Part shown: piece by piece, positions 25,199 through 32,576 of the stretch
How positions within the stretch are numbered: position 1 is the first letter of the stretch
Layout: each line of letters begins with the position of its first letter
NCBI GenBank assembly: GCA_036394195.1
Contig: DASWFO010000154.1
Span: forward strand, 1 to 60,888
Reading direction: 5' to 3'
From: DATJPD01 sp036394195
GTDB taxonomy: Bacteria; Pseudomonadota; Alphaproteobacteria; CACIAM-22H2
DNA: 60,888 bases
Made by a program: the position numbers and the translations under genes
Notes under the pieces: model-generated
The model's input: only the letters and a program-made list of their open reading frames with translations
Told to the model about the DNA's origin: nothing
The model's database searches: none

Positions 25199-25333
25199 TG
25201 GATCGCCCGCATAAAGCAGCATAAAGCGGGCGATGACGTCGAGGAATAGACCGTCATGCCCCGGCCAGTCTTGATTCGGGCCCGCCCGCGGCCTTGAAGG
25301 CCGCGAACGCAGCGCAAAGTCCGGGGCATCCAT
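25199..25333. repeat. Family A intergenic palindromic repeat (copy 2, opposite orientation)
   Basis: The element begins with the hairpin TGGATCGCCCGC...GCGGGCGATGACG and then a CGTCATGCCCCGG...CCGGGGCATCCAT half with a longer centre that includes a GC-rich stem CGCGGCCTTGAAGGCCGCG. It fills the gap between ilvE and the DUF488 gene and runs up to the DUF488 start. Confidence 0.8.
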
Positions 25334-25335
25334 CG

Positions 25336-25923
25336 ATGTCAGCCTCTTTGACCGCCATGCGCGACATTTTCTCCATCGGGCATTCGAACCATCCGATCGT
25401 GCATTTCCTGGGCCTGCTCGCCCGCCACGATATCGCCGCACTGGCTGACGTACGGTCGACGCCGTATTCGCGCTTCAACCCGCAATTCAATCGCGAGACG
25501 CTCGCCGAGCATCTGCGTGCGGCCGGCGTCTCCTATGTGTTCCTCGGCGAGGAGCTTGGCGGCAAGCGGCCGGGTGTGACCTATGACGCGATCGCCGCGA
25601 GCGAATCGTTCCGCCGCGGCCTGACGCGGCTGCGCGAGGGGGCCGCCAAGTACCGGGTGGCGTTCATGTGCGCGGAACGTGAGCCTCTCGACTGTCACCG
25701 GACCCTGCTGGTGGCGCGGCACCTGAAGGCGGCGTCGCACCTCGCCATCCGTCACATTCTTGCCGACGGCTCCCTCGAAGAGCACGACGCTGTCGAGCGC
25801 CGTCTGGCCGACCAGGCCGGCGAGGCGCCGCCGCCGTTGATGGCGACCGATCCGCTGGCCTGGCGCGACGCTATCGAGCGGGCATATCAGGCGCGAACCC
25901 GGACGTGGGGAGTCGGGTCCTAG
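25336..25923 (+). CDS. DUF488 domain-containing protein
   Basis: The ATG at 25336 gives 195 residues; the frame extends upstream into a family A repeat, so earlier starts are rejected. An ATG at 25357 (MRDIFSIGHSN) is an equally good alternative. DUF488 motifs are clear: IFSIGHSNHPIVHFLGLL, ALADVRSTPYSRFNPQFN, SYVFLGEELGGKRPG and the Cys/His segment FMCAEREPLDCHRTLL. The domain is widespread with no established biochemical role. The gene is monocistronic on the plus strand. Confidence 0.88.
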   Translation: MSASLTAMRDIFSIGHSNHPIVHFLGLLARHDIAALADVRSTPYSRFNPQFNRETLAEHLRAAGVSYVFLGEELGGKRPGVTYDAIAASESFRRGLTRLREGAAKYRVAFMCAEREPLDCHRTLLVARHLKAASHLAIRHILADGSLEEHDAVERRLADQAGEAPPPLMATDPLAWRDAIERAYQARTRTWGVGS

Positions 25924-25999
25924 GCAGCGCCCCCCGAAGCGGCGGAACAAACCAGGCGACTGGGACCTTTAGAAGGCTGTCCCGGAACAGGTCGCGTCG

Positions 26000-27267
26000 A
26001 TGGTTGAGTTCGCCCTGCCTGCGGTCACACCCGCCAATGTCTGTGACGAGCCCGGCGATCCGAAACGGCTCGTCGCGGCGGCGCACCTGCGCCTGAGGGA
26101 ACTTAATACGGCGGCGGCGCTCGATCTGCTGCGGATCGCAATCGGCGCCGACCCGCGCTCGGCCGAGGCCCACTATCTGTCCGGCGAGGCGCTATTTCTC
26201 GAGCGCCGACTCGACGAAGCGCTGGCCTGCCGTGCCACCGCATCCCGGCTCGGCATCGATCGCGATCTCCTGGCGCGGGGACGCATCATGAGCTGGATGG
26301 TCCCGGGCGATTTCGCCTGGATGGCGCATATGCTGCGCGGCGAGTTCGAGCGTGCGTGGGAGATCGGCGACGCGGCGACCGCAGGCGGCGAGATCGGCGA
26401 CGCCTACCCATCACCGCCGCCACCGCATATGCGCGGCGTCTGGTCGGGCCAGCCGCTCGCCGGCACGGCGGTGCTGGTGCGGTGCCGTCATGGCCTGGGC
26501 GACGCCATCCAGTTCATCCGCTATGCGCCCGCTACTCGCCCGAAGCGCACGGTCGGCGACCGTCATGGCGCAGCCGGCGCTGGTCCCGTTGCTGTCGGGC
26601 CTGGCCGGAAGCGCGTCTGTTCGGACGGTGGGCGCCGGGCCCGAACCGCCAGCCGACGTGGAGATCGATGTGACCGAGCTGCCGCATGCGTTCCGGACCA
26701 CGGTGTCGAGCATCCCGTCGGCGACGCCGTATTTGGTGGTGGACCCCGCGCGTGTGGCGGCGGCGGGGGCGCGGCTTGGCGGGCGCGACGGCCGCTTGCG
26801 CGTCGGCCTCGCTTGGCGGAGCGGAGCGTGGAAGCCGGAACGCAGCATTCCGCTGCACGAGCTTGCCGGTTTGCGCAACCTGAGCGGCGCGGCGTTGGTC
26901 AGTCTCCAGCGCGGCGCTGGCGCCGGCGAGTGGCGGACCTTCGCCCAAGGCGCGGACAACGTCCTCGGCGAGGCGACGTCGGACGATATCGTGGAGACGG
27001 CGGCCCTTTTGCTGAACCTCCACCTGGTGATCAGCGTCGACACCATGGTCGCCCGTCTGGCCGGGGCGCTCGGCGCCCCCGTCTGGACCCTGCTCCATTT
27101 CGCCGCCGACTGGCGCTGGCTCCTTTGGCGCAGCGACTCGCCTTGGTATCCGAGCATGCGCCTGTTCCGGCAGCCCGCGCCGGGCGGCTGGCGGGCGGTG
27201 GCTGAGGCCGTTCTCGCGGCCATGGGCGAGAGGCTCAACACAGTCCCGCGAGCTTGGGATTCGGTAG
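26000..27267 (+). pseudogene. TPR-containing glycosyltransferase (heptosyltransferase-like), frameshifted
   Basis: The first part (26000 to about 26528) codes for TPR-like helices (HLRLRELNTAAALDLLRIA; AEAHYLSGEALFLERRLDEAL), then RHGLGDAIQFIRYAP. From there homology continues in the next frame: VMAQPALVPLLSGLAG, LRVGLAWRSGAWKPERSIPL and VISVDTMVARLAGALGAPVW, ending in the family tail DWRWLLWRSDSPWYPSMRLF. The switch lies at a CCC run (26528-26530), consistent with one extra C. The second frame has no stop before the next gene starts at 27337, so a second lesion near the 3' end is likely. Confidence 0.8.
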
Positions 27268-27336
27268 GTCAATCCATTAAGCTTCACTCGGGCGCGGCTC
27301 TGCAGGAATCAAAACAGCTGCCCGGAGGGAGGACAC

Positions 27337-28311
27337 ATGCACGCCTTGCGCATCGTCGTCGCGAGTGCGCTCGCGGCCTTTGCGGTGGTTGCGGCCGGCG
27401 CAGCCGACGCGCAGTCCTACCCGTCGCGGCCAGTGCGGATGGTCGTCGGCTTTCCGCCCGGCGGGACCACCGACGTCATCGCCCGTCTCGTCTCGGCGAA
27501 GCTCAGCGACCGGCTGGGCCAGCAGGTCGTGGTCGAGAACCGCCCCGGCGCCAGCGGCATGATCGGCGCCGACGTCGTCGCGAAGGCGCAGCCCGATGGC
27601 TACACGCTGACCTTGTCGAGCACCACGCATTCGACCTTCGCCGCCCTCTACGCCAACGTGCCGTTCGATCCGGTCAAGGACTTCGAGCCGATCGCGTTCA
27701 TCGCCACCACGCCGTATGTGATGGTCGCCCACCCGTCGCTCGGGGTCCGCTCGATCGCCGATCTGATCAAGGTCGCCAAGGCGCGGCCGGGCGAGCTGAC
27801 CTACGCCGCCTCCACGCCCGGCACCGCCCAGCATCTGGCGTGGGAGCGCTTCAAGCGCGCGACCGGCACCGACCTCGTCTACGTCTCCTATCGCGGCACC
27901 GGCGCGCTCATGCCCGACCTCCTGGGCGGACGCCTCAATGCCGCGATCGACAACGTCGCGGTGATGACCCAGTACATCAAGGGCGGGCAGCTGATCGGGC
28001 TCGCGGTGACCAGCCCGCATCGCTCGCCGGTGCTGCCGGAGATGCCGACCATGATCGAATCCGGCCTTCCCGGGTTCCAGGCGATCGGCTGGTTCGGCGT
28101 GTTCGCGCCGGCGCGCACACCGCAGCCGATCGTGAGGACGCTCGCCAGCCAGACCGTCGCGGTGATGACGCAGCCGGACATGGCCGACCGACTGCTCGAG
28201 CTCGGCGGCGAGCCGGCGACGGGCGGCCCGGACGAGTTGCGGAAATTGCTCGCTAGCGAGACGGAGGTCTGGGGTCGGGTGATCCGCGAGGCGGGGATCA
28301 AGCTCGAATAG
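27337..28311 (+). CDS. Bug/TctC-family solute-binding protein (solitary)
   Basis: A protein of 324 residues with a Sec signal (Ala-rich, ending GAADAQ) followed by SYPSRPVRMVVGFPPGGTTD, NRPGASGMIGADVVAKAQPD and YAASTPGTAQHLAWERFKR. AGGGAGGACAC before the ATG is a strong ribosome site. It binds an unknown, probably carboxylate, ligand in the periplasm. It stands apart from the trio at 13.7-16.8 kb and has no transporter membrane genes nearby. The open second frame of the broken glycosyltransferase overlaps it but is not its coding frame. Confidence 0.93.
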   Translation: MHALRIVVASALAAFAVVAAGAADAQSYPSRPVRMVVGFPPGGTTDVIARLVSAKLSDRLGQQVVVENRPGASGMIGADVVAKAQPDGYTLTLSSTTHSTFAALYANVPFDPVKDFEPIAFIATTPYVMVAHPSLGVRSIADLIKVAKARPGELTYAASTPGTAQHLAWERFKRATGTDLVYVSYRGTGALMPDLLGGRLNAAIDNVAVMTQYIKGGQLIGLAVTSPHRSPVLPEMPTMIESGLPGFQAIGWFGVFAPARTPQPIVRTLASQTVAVMTQPDMADRLLELGGEPATGGPDELRKLLASETEVWGRVIREAGIKLE

Positions 28312-28478
28312 ACACCACGTACCTCTGATGTCGAACGCGAGTCTTTAGTACAGGGCGCGAAACTCCGCCGGATCTGGAGATCCAATGTCAATCAGATCGA
28401 AGTCCTTCTGGTTTCGCTCGCAGTTTGTACCTATCTTTACTTGAAGAGGTGCCGGGCGGTGCCATACGGAGAAAGTTT

Positions 28479-29090
28479 ATGTTGCAGAGGGTTAGCCGGT
28501 TCGCTTTGATTTTGGCCGTCGGGCTCCTGTGTCTGTCGCCCGCAAGGCTGCAGGCGGCGCCGGGTACGCCGTCCGACGTCGTGCGGCATTTCTACGCCGA
28601 GCTCCTGAATTCCATGAAGAATGCCGCCGCACTCGGCCCCAAGGGGCGTTACGAGAAGCTCGAGCCGGTCGTGGTCGCGGCCTTCGATCTCCCGTTCATG
28701 ACAAAGATGTCGGTCGGCGCGTCATGGAACAGACTGGCGCCTGACGAGAAACAGCGGGCTTGGAAAGCCTTCGCCCGCTTCGTCACCGCGACCTACTCGA
28801 CCCAGTTCGACGACTACACCGGCGAGAAATTCGAGATGCTGGGCGAGCAGCCGATCAGTCACGGGACGATCGTCAGGACACGCCTCGTGCAGCCGGATGG
28901 GGGCAAGGTCGCGATCAACTACGTGCTGCACGACAACGGCACGGCATGGCAGATCCGCGACGTCTACCTCGCCGGGACGATCAGCGAGCTGGCGACCCGG
29001 CGCTCGGATTTCGTCTCGACCCTGCGGAGCGGCGGCATCGAAGCCCTGATCGCCCGGCTGAACAAGAAGGCCGACGATCTCCAGGGGTGA
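28479..29090 (+). CDS. MlaC/Ttg2D-family phospholipid-binding protein (orphan)
   Basis: From the ATG at 28479 (GGAGAAAG before it) the protein has 203 residues. A signal peptide (RFALILAVGLLCLSPARLQAAP) is followed by the MlaC fold: VRHFYAELLNSMKNA, AFDLPFMTKMSVGASW, YTGEKFEMLGEQP and the C-terminal WQIRDVYLAGTISELATRRSDF. MlaC carries phospholipids between membranes with MlaFEDB. None of those genes is nearby, so it may act with remote partners or, like HpnM, in hopanoid transport. It ends one base from the convergent moaE. Confidence 0.88.
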   Translation: MLQRVSRFALILAVGLLCLSPARLQAAPGTPSDVVRHFYAELLNSMKNAAALGPKGRYEKLEPVVVAAFDLPFMTKMSVGASWNRLAPDEKQRAWKAFARFVTATYSTQFDDYTGEKFEMLGEQPISHGTIVRTRLVQPDGGKVAINYVLHDNGTAWQIRDVYLAGTISELATRRSDFVSTLRSGGIEALIARLNKKADDLQG

Positions 29091-29091
29091 G

Positions 29092-29544
29092 CTACTTCTT
29101 GCTCCACCGCTCCGCCGCCGCGTCGTCGCGGGCTTCGGCGGCGACCCATTGGGCACCCTTGTCGGTGTCCTCGAGCTTCCAGAACGGCGCCTTGGTCTTT
29201 AGCCAGTCGATCAGGAAGTGGCAGGCCTCGAACGCCGCCTCGCGATGCGCCGACGCGGTCACCACCAGCACGATGCGCTCGCCGGGCTCCATCCGCCCAT
29301 AGCGGTGGACGATCAGCGACGCCGCCAGCGGCCAGCGGCGATGGGCCTCGGCCTCGATCTCAGCGAGCTGCTTCTCGGTCATGCCGGGATAGTGCTCGAG
29401 CGTCATCGCCCCGATCTTCGTGCCGCCCGCCATATCGCGCACCAGGCCGACGAAGCTCACAACGCCGCCGATGTCGTGGCGGCCGGCGGTGAGGCGCTCG
29501 ATCTCGGCGCCGACGTCGAAATCCTCGCGCTGCACCCGGATCAT
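29092..29544 (-). CDS. moaE: Molybdopterin synthase catalytic subunit
   Basis: MoaE transfers sulfur from thiocarboxylated MoaD to cyclic pyranopterin monophosphate. With the ATG at 29544 it has 150 residues. Family motifs are GGVVSFVGLVRD, LEHYPGMTEKQL, HRYGRMEPGE, SAHREAAFEACHFLIDWLKT and the catalytic KTKAPFWKLE (Lys near 120). The start overlaps the moaD stop by four bases (ATGA), the usual translational coupling that balances the two subunits. It is the last gene of the moa/moe group. Confidence 0.95.
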   Translation of the reverse strand: MIRVQREDFDVGAEIERLTAGRHDIGGVVSFVGLVRDMAGGTKIGAMTLEHYPGMTEKQLAEIEAEAHRRWPLAASLIVHRYGRMEPGERIVLVVTASAHREAAFEACHFLIDWLKTKAPFWKLEDTDKGAQWVAAEARDDAAAERWSKK

Positions 29545-29798
29545 CTCATTCCCCCTGTGACCGGCGGAAAGATCGCGACCTCGTCGCCGGGCTTCACCGC
29601 ATGGTCGAGCTTCACATAGGTCTGATTCACCGCGACGCGCACCACCGACAGGTCCTTGAACGCCTCGGCGTGCCCGGGCGAGCGCGTCTTCAGCCAATCG
29701 AGCAGCCCGCGTACATCGTGCACCGAAGCCGGCGGCGTCAACTCCTCTTCGGCGCGACCGACCCGTGTGCGCAGCCAGGCGAAATACAGGATCTTCAT
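29541..29798 (-). CDS. moaD: Molybdopterin synthase sulfur-carrier subunit with extended C-terminus
   Basis: The beta-grasp sulfur carrier has 85 residues from the ATG at 29798, which has GAGGAG just before it. The ubiquitin-like core (MKILYFAWLR; VRVAVNQTYV; GDEVAIFPPVTGG) is intact. Known MoaD proteins end exactly at Gly-Gly, which is adenylated by MoeB. Here Gly82-Gly83 is followed by Met-Arg before the stop. Removing one A from GGGGGAATGAG would place a stop right after GG. So this is either a sequence error, a mutation, or a form needing trimming. Confidence 0.9.
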   Translation of the reverse strand: MKILYFAWLRTRVGRAEEELTPPASVHDVRGLLDWLKTRSPGHAEAFKDLSVVRVAVNQTYVKLDHAVKPGDEVAIFPPVTGGMR

Positions 29799-29815
29799 GG
29801 ACGAATGCTCCTCCG

Positions 29816-29887
29816 CGTCATTGCGAGCGAAGCGACGCAATCGAGAGTCTGGATCGCCACGCCCGCGTTCGCGGGCTCGCGATGACG
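29816..29887. repeat. CGTCATTGCGAGCGAAGCG-type palindromic repeat
   Basis: CGTCATTGCGAGCGAAGC at one end and GGGCTCGCGATGACG at the other are complementary, with internal stems around GCCCGCGTTCGCGGGC. It resembles the widespread bacterial repeat beginning CGTCATTGCGAG. It lies in the 103-base gap between moeA and moaD, inside the operon. Confidence 0.75.
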
Positions 29888-29901
29888 ATGAACCTGCACG
29901 A

Positions 29902-31158
29902 TTAAACTCCGACCTCGCTGAACGGCAAGAAGTCGACCATCGAGCCGGCGCTGACCTGGGTCACGTTCTCGGCGAGCTCGATCAGCCCGTCCGATTCGAC
30001 GAGCGAGGTGAGGATTCCCGCACCGTCACGCGGGAAGCGCTGCGCGACCGGCATGCCATCCTCGCCTGGTGTCAGGCGGGCGCGCACCCACTCGCGGCGG
30101 CCGAGCTTCTTCTTGGCGTCGAACCCGGCGCGCACGCGGAACAGGTGCGGCTCGATGTCGGTGGCTCCACCCAGCCGCAGCAGCACCGGCCGCGCAAAGC
30201 GCAGGAACGTCACCATCATCGCGACCGGATTGCCGGGCAGCCCGACGAAGGCGACTCCACCCACCTGGCCGAATGCGACGGGACGGCCCGGCCGCACCGC
30301 GAGGCGCCAGAAATGGATCGAGCCCTGTGCTTCCACCGCGGCGCGGACGTGGTCCTCGTCGCCGGTCGACATGCCGCCCGAGGTGACGATCGCGTCGCAT
30401 TCGGCGGCGGCGCGCGCCAGGATCGCGTGCACCGTCTCTCGCCGGTCCGGCAGGATGCCGTAATCCTTCACCGCGCAGCCGAGCTGCCCCAAGAGCGCCA
30501 GCAGCACGTAGCGGTTGGCGTCGTAGACGGCACCCGCCGGCGTCTCCTCGCCAGGCTCGCGCAACTCGTCGCCGGTGGAGAACACGCCCACGGTCAGCGT
30601 GCGGTAGACCGACAGCTCGGTTTTTCCGATCGACGCGGCGAGCCCGATGTCCTGCGGCCGCAGCCGCTGGCCGCGCTTCAGGATCGTGGTGCCGGCCTTC
30701 ACGTCCTCGCCGGCCTTGCGGCGGTTGGCGCCGCGCTTGATCCCCGGCGGCAGCACCACATGATCACCGTCGGCGCGGCAGTCCTCCTGCATGAAGCAGG
30801 TGTCGAGCCCCGCCGGCATCGGGGCACCGGTGAACACGCGCAAGGCCGTGCCGTGCATTGTCGCCGGGCCGGGCGCCTGGCCGGCGGCGACGCGGCCAGC
30901 CAGCTTGAGGCGCGTCTCACCCGCCGGGTTCAGGTCGTTGAAGGCGACGGCGTAGCCGTCGACCGCGACGTTGTCGTGTGGCGGCACGCTACGCGTCGCG
31001 ACCAGATCGTCGGCGAGGATCCGGCCGCGGCAAGCACTCAGCTGTGCGCTCTCGGTGCCGGCGATGGTGGAGACGCGCGCCGTGAGGATGCCGATCGCCT
31101 CGTCGGCGCGCATCAGCTCGCCGCCGAAGGCAAAGCAATCGTCCGAGAGCTGCGCCAT
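29902..31158 (-). CDS. moeA: Molybdopterin molybdotransferase
   Basis: MoeA inserts molybdate into adenylated molybdopterin. The 418 residues include the family N-terminal segment (EAIGILTARV), RSVPPHDNVAVDGYA, FTGAPMPAGLDT, GEDVKAGTTILKRGQRL, the MPT-binding GVFSTGDEL and TSGGMSTGDEDHV, and the C-terminal GLPGNPVAMMVTFLRF. It lies five bases after mobB. A palindromic repeat separates it from moaD. This run provides cofactor-assembly steps but not moaA, moaC or moeB, which must be elsewhere. Confidence 0.96.
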   Translation of the reverse strand: MAQLSDDCFAFGGELMRADEAIGILTARVSTIAGTESAQLSACRGRILADDLVATRSVPPHDNVAVDGYAVAFNDLNPAGETRLKLAGRVAAGQAPGPATMHGTALRVFTGAPMPAGLDTCFMQEDCRADGDHVVLPPGIKRGANRRKAGEDVKAGTTILKRGQRLRPQDIGLAASIGKTELSVYRTLTVGVFSTGDELREPGEETPAGAVYDANRYVLLALLGQLGCAVKDYGILPDRRETVHAILARAAAECDAIVTSGGMSTGDEDHVRAAVEAQGSIHFWRLAVRPGRPVAFGQVGGVAFVGLPGNPVAMMVTFLRFARPVLLRLGGATDIEPHLFRVRAGFDAKKKLGRREWVRARLTPGEDGMPVAQRFPRDGAGILTSLVESDGLIELAENVTQVSAGSMVDFLPFSEVGV

Positions 31159-31163
31159 TGGCC

Positions 31164-31688
31164 TTAGTCCCCGGCGGCGCGGCGCTTACCGCCGATCAGC
31201 CCGCAATGGGCGACGATGAGATCGGCGATCGATCCGAAATCGTCGATGTCGAGGCGGGGCACCGGCAGCCTGGCGATCGGCGCGTCGCTGGCGACGGCGA
31301 TGATCCGCCGGTCTTCGGTGCAGAGAAGCGGCTTGCCGAGGGACGCCCGGTGGACTTCGAGCTTGTCGTGGGGGTGGTTCTTGAAGCCCTCGACCAGCAG
31401 CAGGTCGACCGGAGTCATGTGGCTGATCAGGTCCTCAAGCGTGGGCTCCGGCGCGCCGCGCAACTCGTGCATCAGCGCAAAGCGTCGCGCCGACGACACC
31501 AGAACTTCGGTGGCTCCGGCCTCGCGGTGTGCGTACGAATCCTTGCCTGGCTTGTCGACGTCGAACTCGTGATGGGCGTGCTTCAGCGTCGAGACGCGGA
31601 CATCGCGGCCGACCAGCTCGGGGATGAGCTTGACCAGCAGCGTCGTCTTGCCGCTGCCGCTCCACCCCGCAAGGCCGAAGATTTTCAT
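31164..31688 (-). CDS. mobB: Molybdopterin-guanine dinucleotide biosynthesis protein B
   Basis: MobB is a GTP-binding adapter that assists MobA in forming the guanine dinucleotide cofactor. It has 174 residues with P-loop GWSGSGKTTLLVKL at 8-21, VSTLKHAHHEFDVDKPGKDS near 34, and LLVEGFKNHPHDKLEVHR near 99. It starts the moeA-moaD-moaE run. A family A repeat and about 170 bases separate it from pgsA upstream. Confidence 0.94.
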   Translation of the reverse strand: MKIFGLAGWSGSGKTTLLVKLIPELVGRDVRVSTLKHAHHEFDVDKPGKDSYAHREAGATEVLVSSARRFALMHELRGAPEPTLEDLISHMTPVDLLLVEGFKNHPHDKLEVHRASLGKPLLCTEDRRIIAVASDAPIARLPVPRLDIDDFGSIADLIVAHCGLIGGKRRAAGD

Positions 31689-31726
31689 GGTGCGGGCGTC
31701 CGAAGCGTGGCGATGCGCTTCTTTCC

Positions 31727-31811
31727 ATCATGCGCCGCTTTATGCGCTTTATGCGGGGCATCCACTGCGCCGGTGAACCATGGATGCCCCGGACAAGCCG
31801 GGGCATGACGG
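31727..31811. repeat. Family A intergenic palindromic repeat (copy 3)
   Basis: Left stem TGCGCCGC...GCGGGGCATCCA with a duplicated TTTATGCGC, and right stem TGGATGCCCCGGACAAGCCGGGGCATGACGG. It lies between pgsA (upstream in transcription) and mobB, where it may end or attenuate the pgsA transcript. Confidence 0.8.
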
Positions 31812-31858
31812 AGTAAATACGTCGGGAGCGGTTCAGCTTGGTCTGACACCGCTCTAGG

Positions 31859-32500
31859 TTACCCCGCGCGGCGCGCCGTCGCCGGACCGAGAGGGGCTTT
31901 TTCCGGCGCGATCGGCCGCGACGGCACCGGGATCTCCGGCCGCTCGTCATCGACATGCCGCAGGCCGGCGTTCAGATAATCCCAGCCGGTGATGAGCGTC
32001 AGCACGGCTGCGATCCACAGACCGGTGATGCCGATCCAGGTCACCGGCAAGAACGCGGTCGGCCCGGCATCGCCGACGATCAGGAAGCCAAGGGCGGTCA
32101 TCTGGATGCCGGTCTTCCATTTGGCGAGGCGGCTGACCGGCAGGCCGACCCGGATCTCGGCCAGGAACTCGCGCAGGCCGGAGACCAGGATCTCGCGGCA
32201 CAGGATGACCAGCGCCGGCAGGATCAGCACGCCGGCGATGCGCCCGAAGGCGACCAGCATCAGGATGGTGGCGGCGACCAGCAGCTTGTCGGCGATCGGA
32301 TCGAAGATGCGCCCGAGCTTCGACTGCAGCTTCCACGCGCGGGCGAAATACCCGTCAAAATAATCGGTTACCGCCGCCGCCGTGTACAAAGCGCAGGCGA
32401 CATATCGAGTCCAGTCGCCCTCGACGTAGAACAGCGCCACCAGCACCGGAATCGCGACGATCCGCGAAAGCGTCAGGATCATCGGCAAGTTGTTGATCAT
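31859..32500 (-). CDS. pgsA: CDP-diacylglycerol--glycerol-3-phosphate 3-phosphatidyltransferase
   Basis: PgsA makes phosphatidylglycerol phosphate in the inner membrane. The CDP-alcohol phosphotransferase motif D-x2-DG-x2-AR-x8-G-x3-D-x3-D is complete (DYFDGYFAR...GRIFDPIAD) near 45-70. Several membrane helices follow. The ATG at 32500 gives the family N-terminus NLPMILTLSRIVAIPV and 213 residues; a GTG at 32563 would add 21 residues without homology. The C-terminal 30 residues are Pro-rich. It follows uvrC by 76 bases, the conserved uvrC-pgsA order. Confidence 0.95.
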   Translation of the reverse strand: MINNLPMILTLSRIVAIPVLVALFYVEGDWTRYVACALYTAAAVTDYFDGYFARAWKLQSKLGRIFDPIADKLLVAATILMLVAFGRIAGVLILPALVILCREILVSGLREFLAEIRVGLPVSRLAKWKTGIQMTALGFLIVGDAGPTAFLPVTWIGITGLWIAAVLTLITGWDYLNAGLRHVDDERPEIPVPSRPIAPEKAPLGPATARRAG

Positions 32501-32576
32501 CTTTACCAATCCGTACAGCCGGGCAACCGCGACTCGGGTCCGCCCCGAAAGATATGGCAACACCTAGGCGGCGATT

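Noticed and set aside
26352..28256. 634-codon frame covering the glycosyltransferase tail and the next Bug gene
   Set aside because: Only the first part is homologous; the rest is a shadow of the Bug gene at 27337.
29902..30400. Truncation of moeA at its 3' end
   Set aside because: The MoeA C-terminal domain is complete and of normal length.
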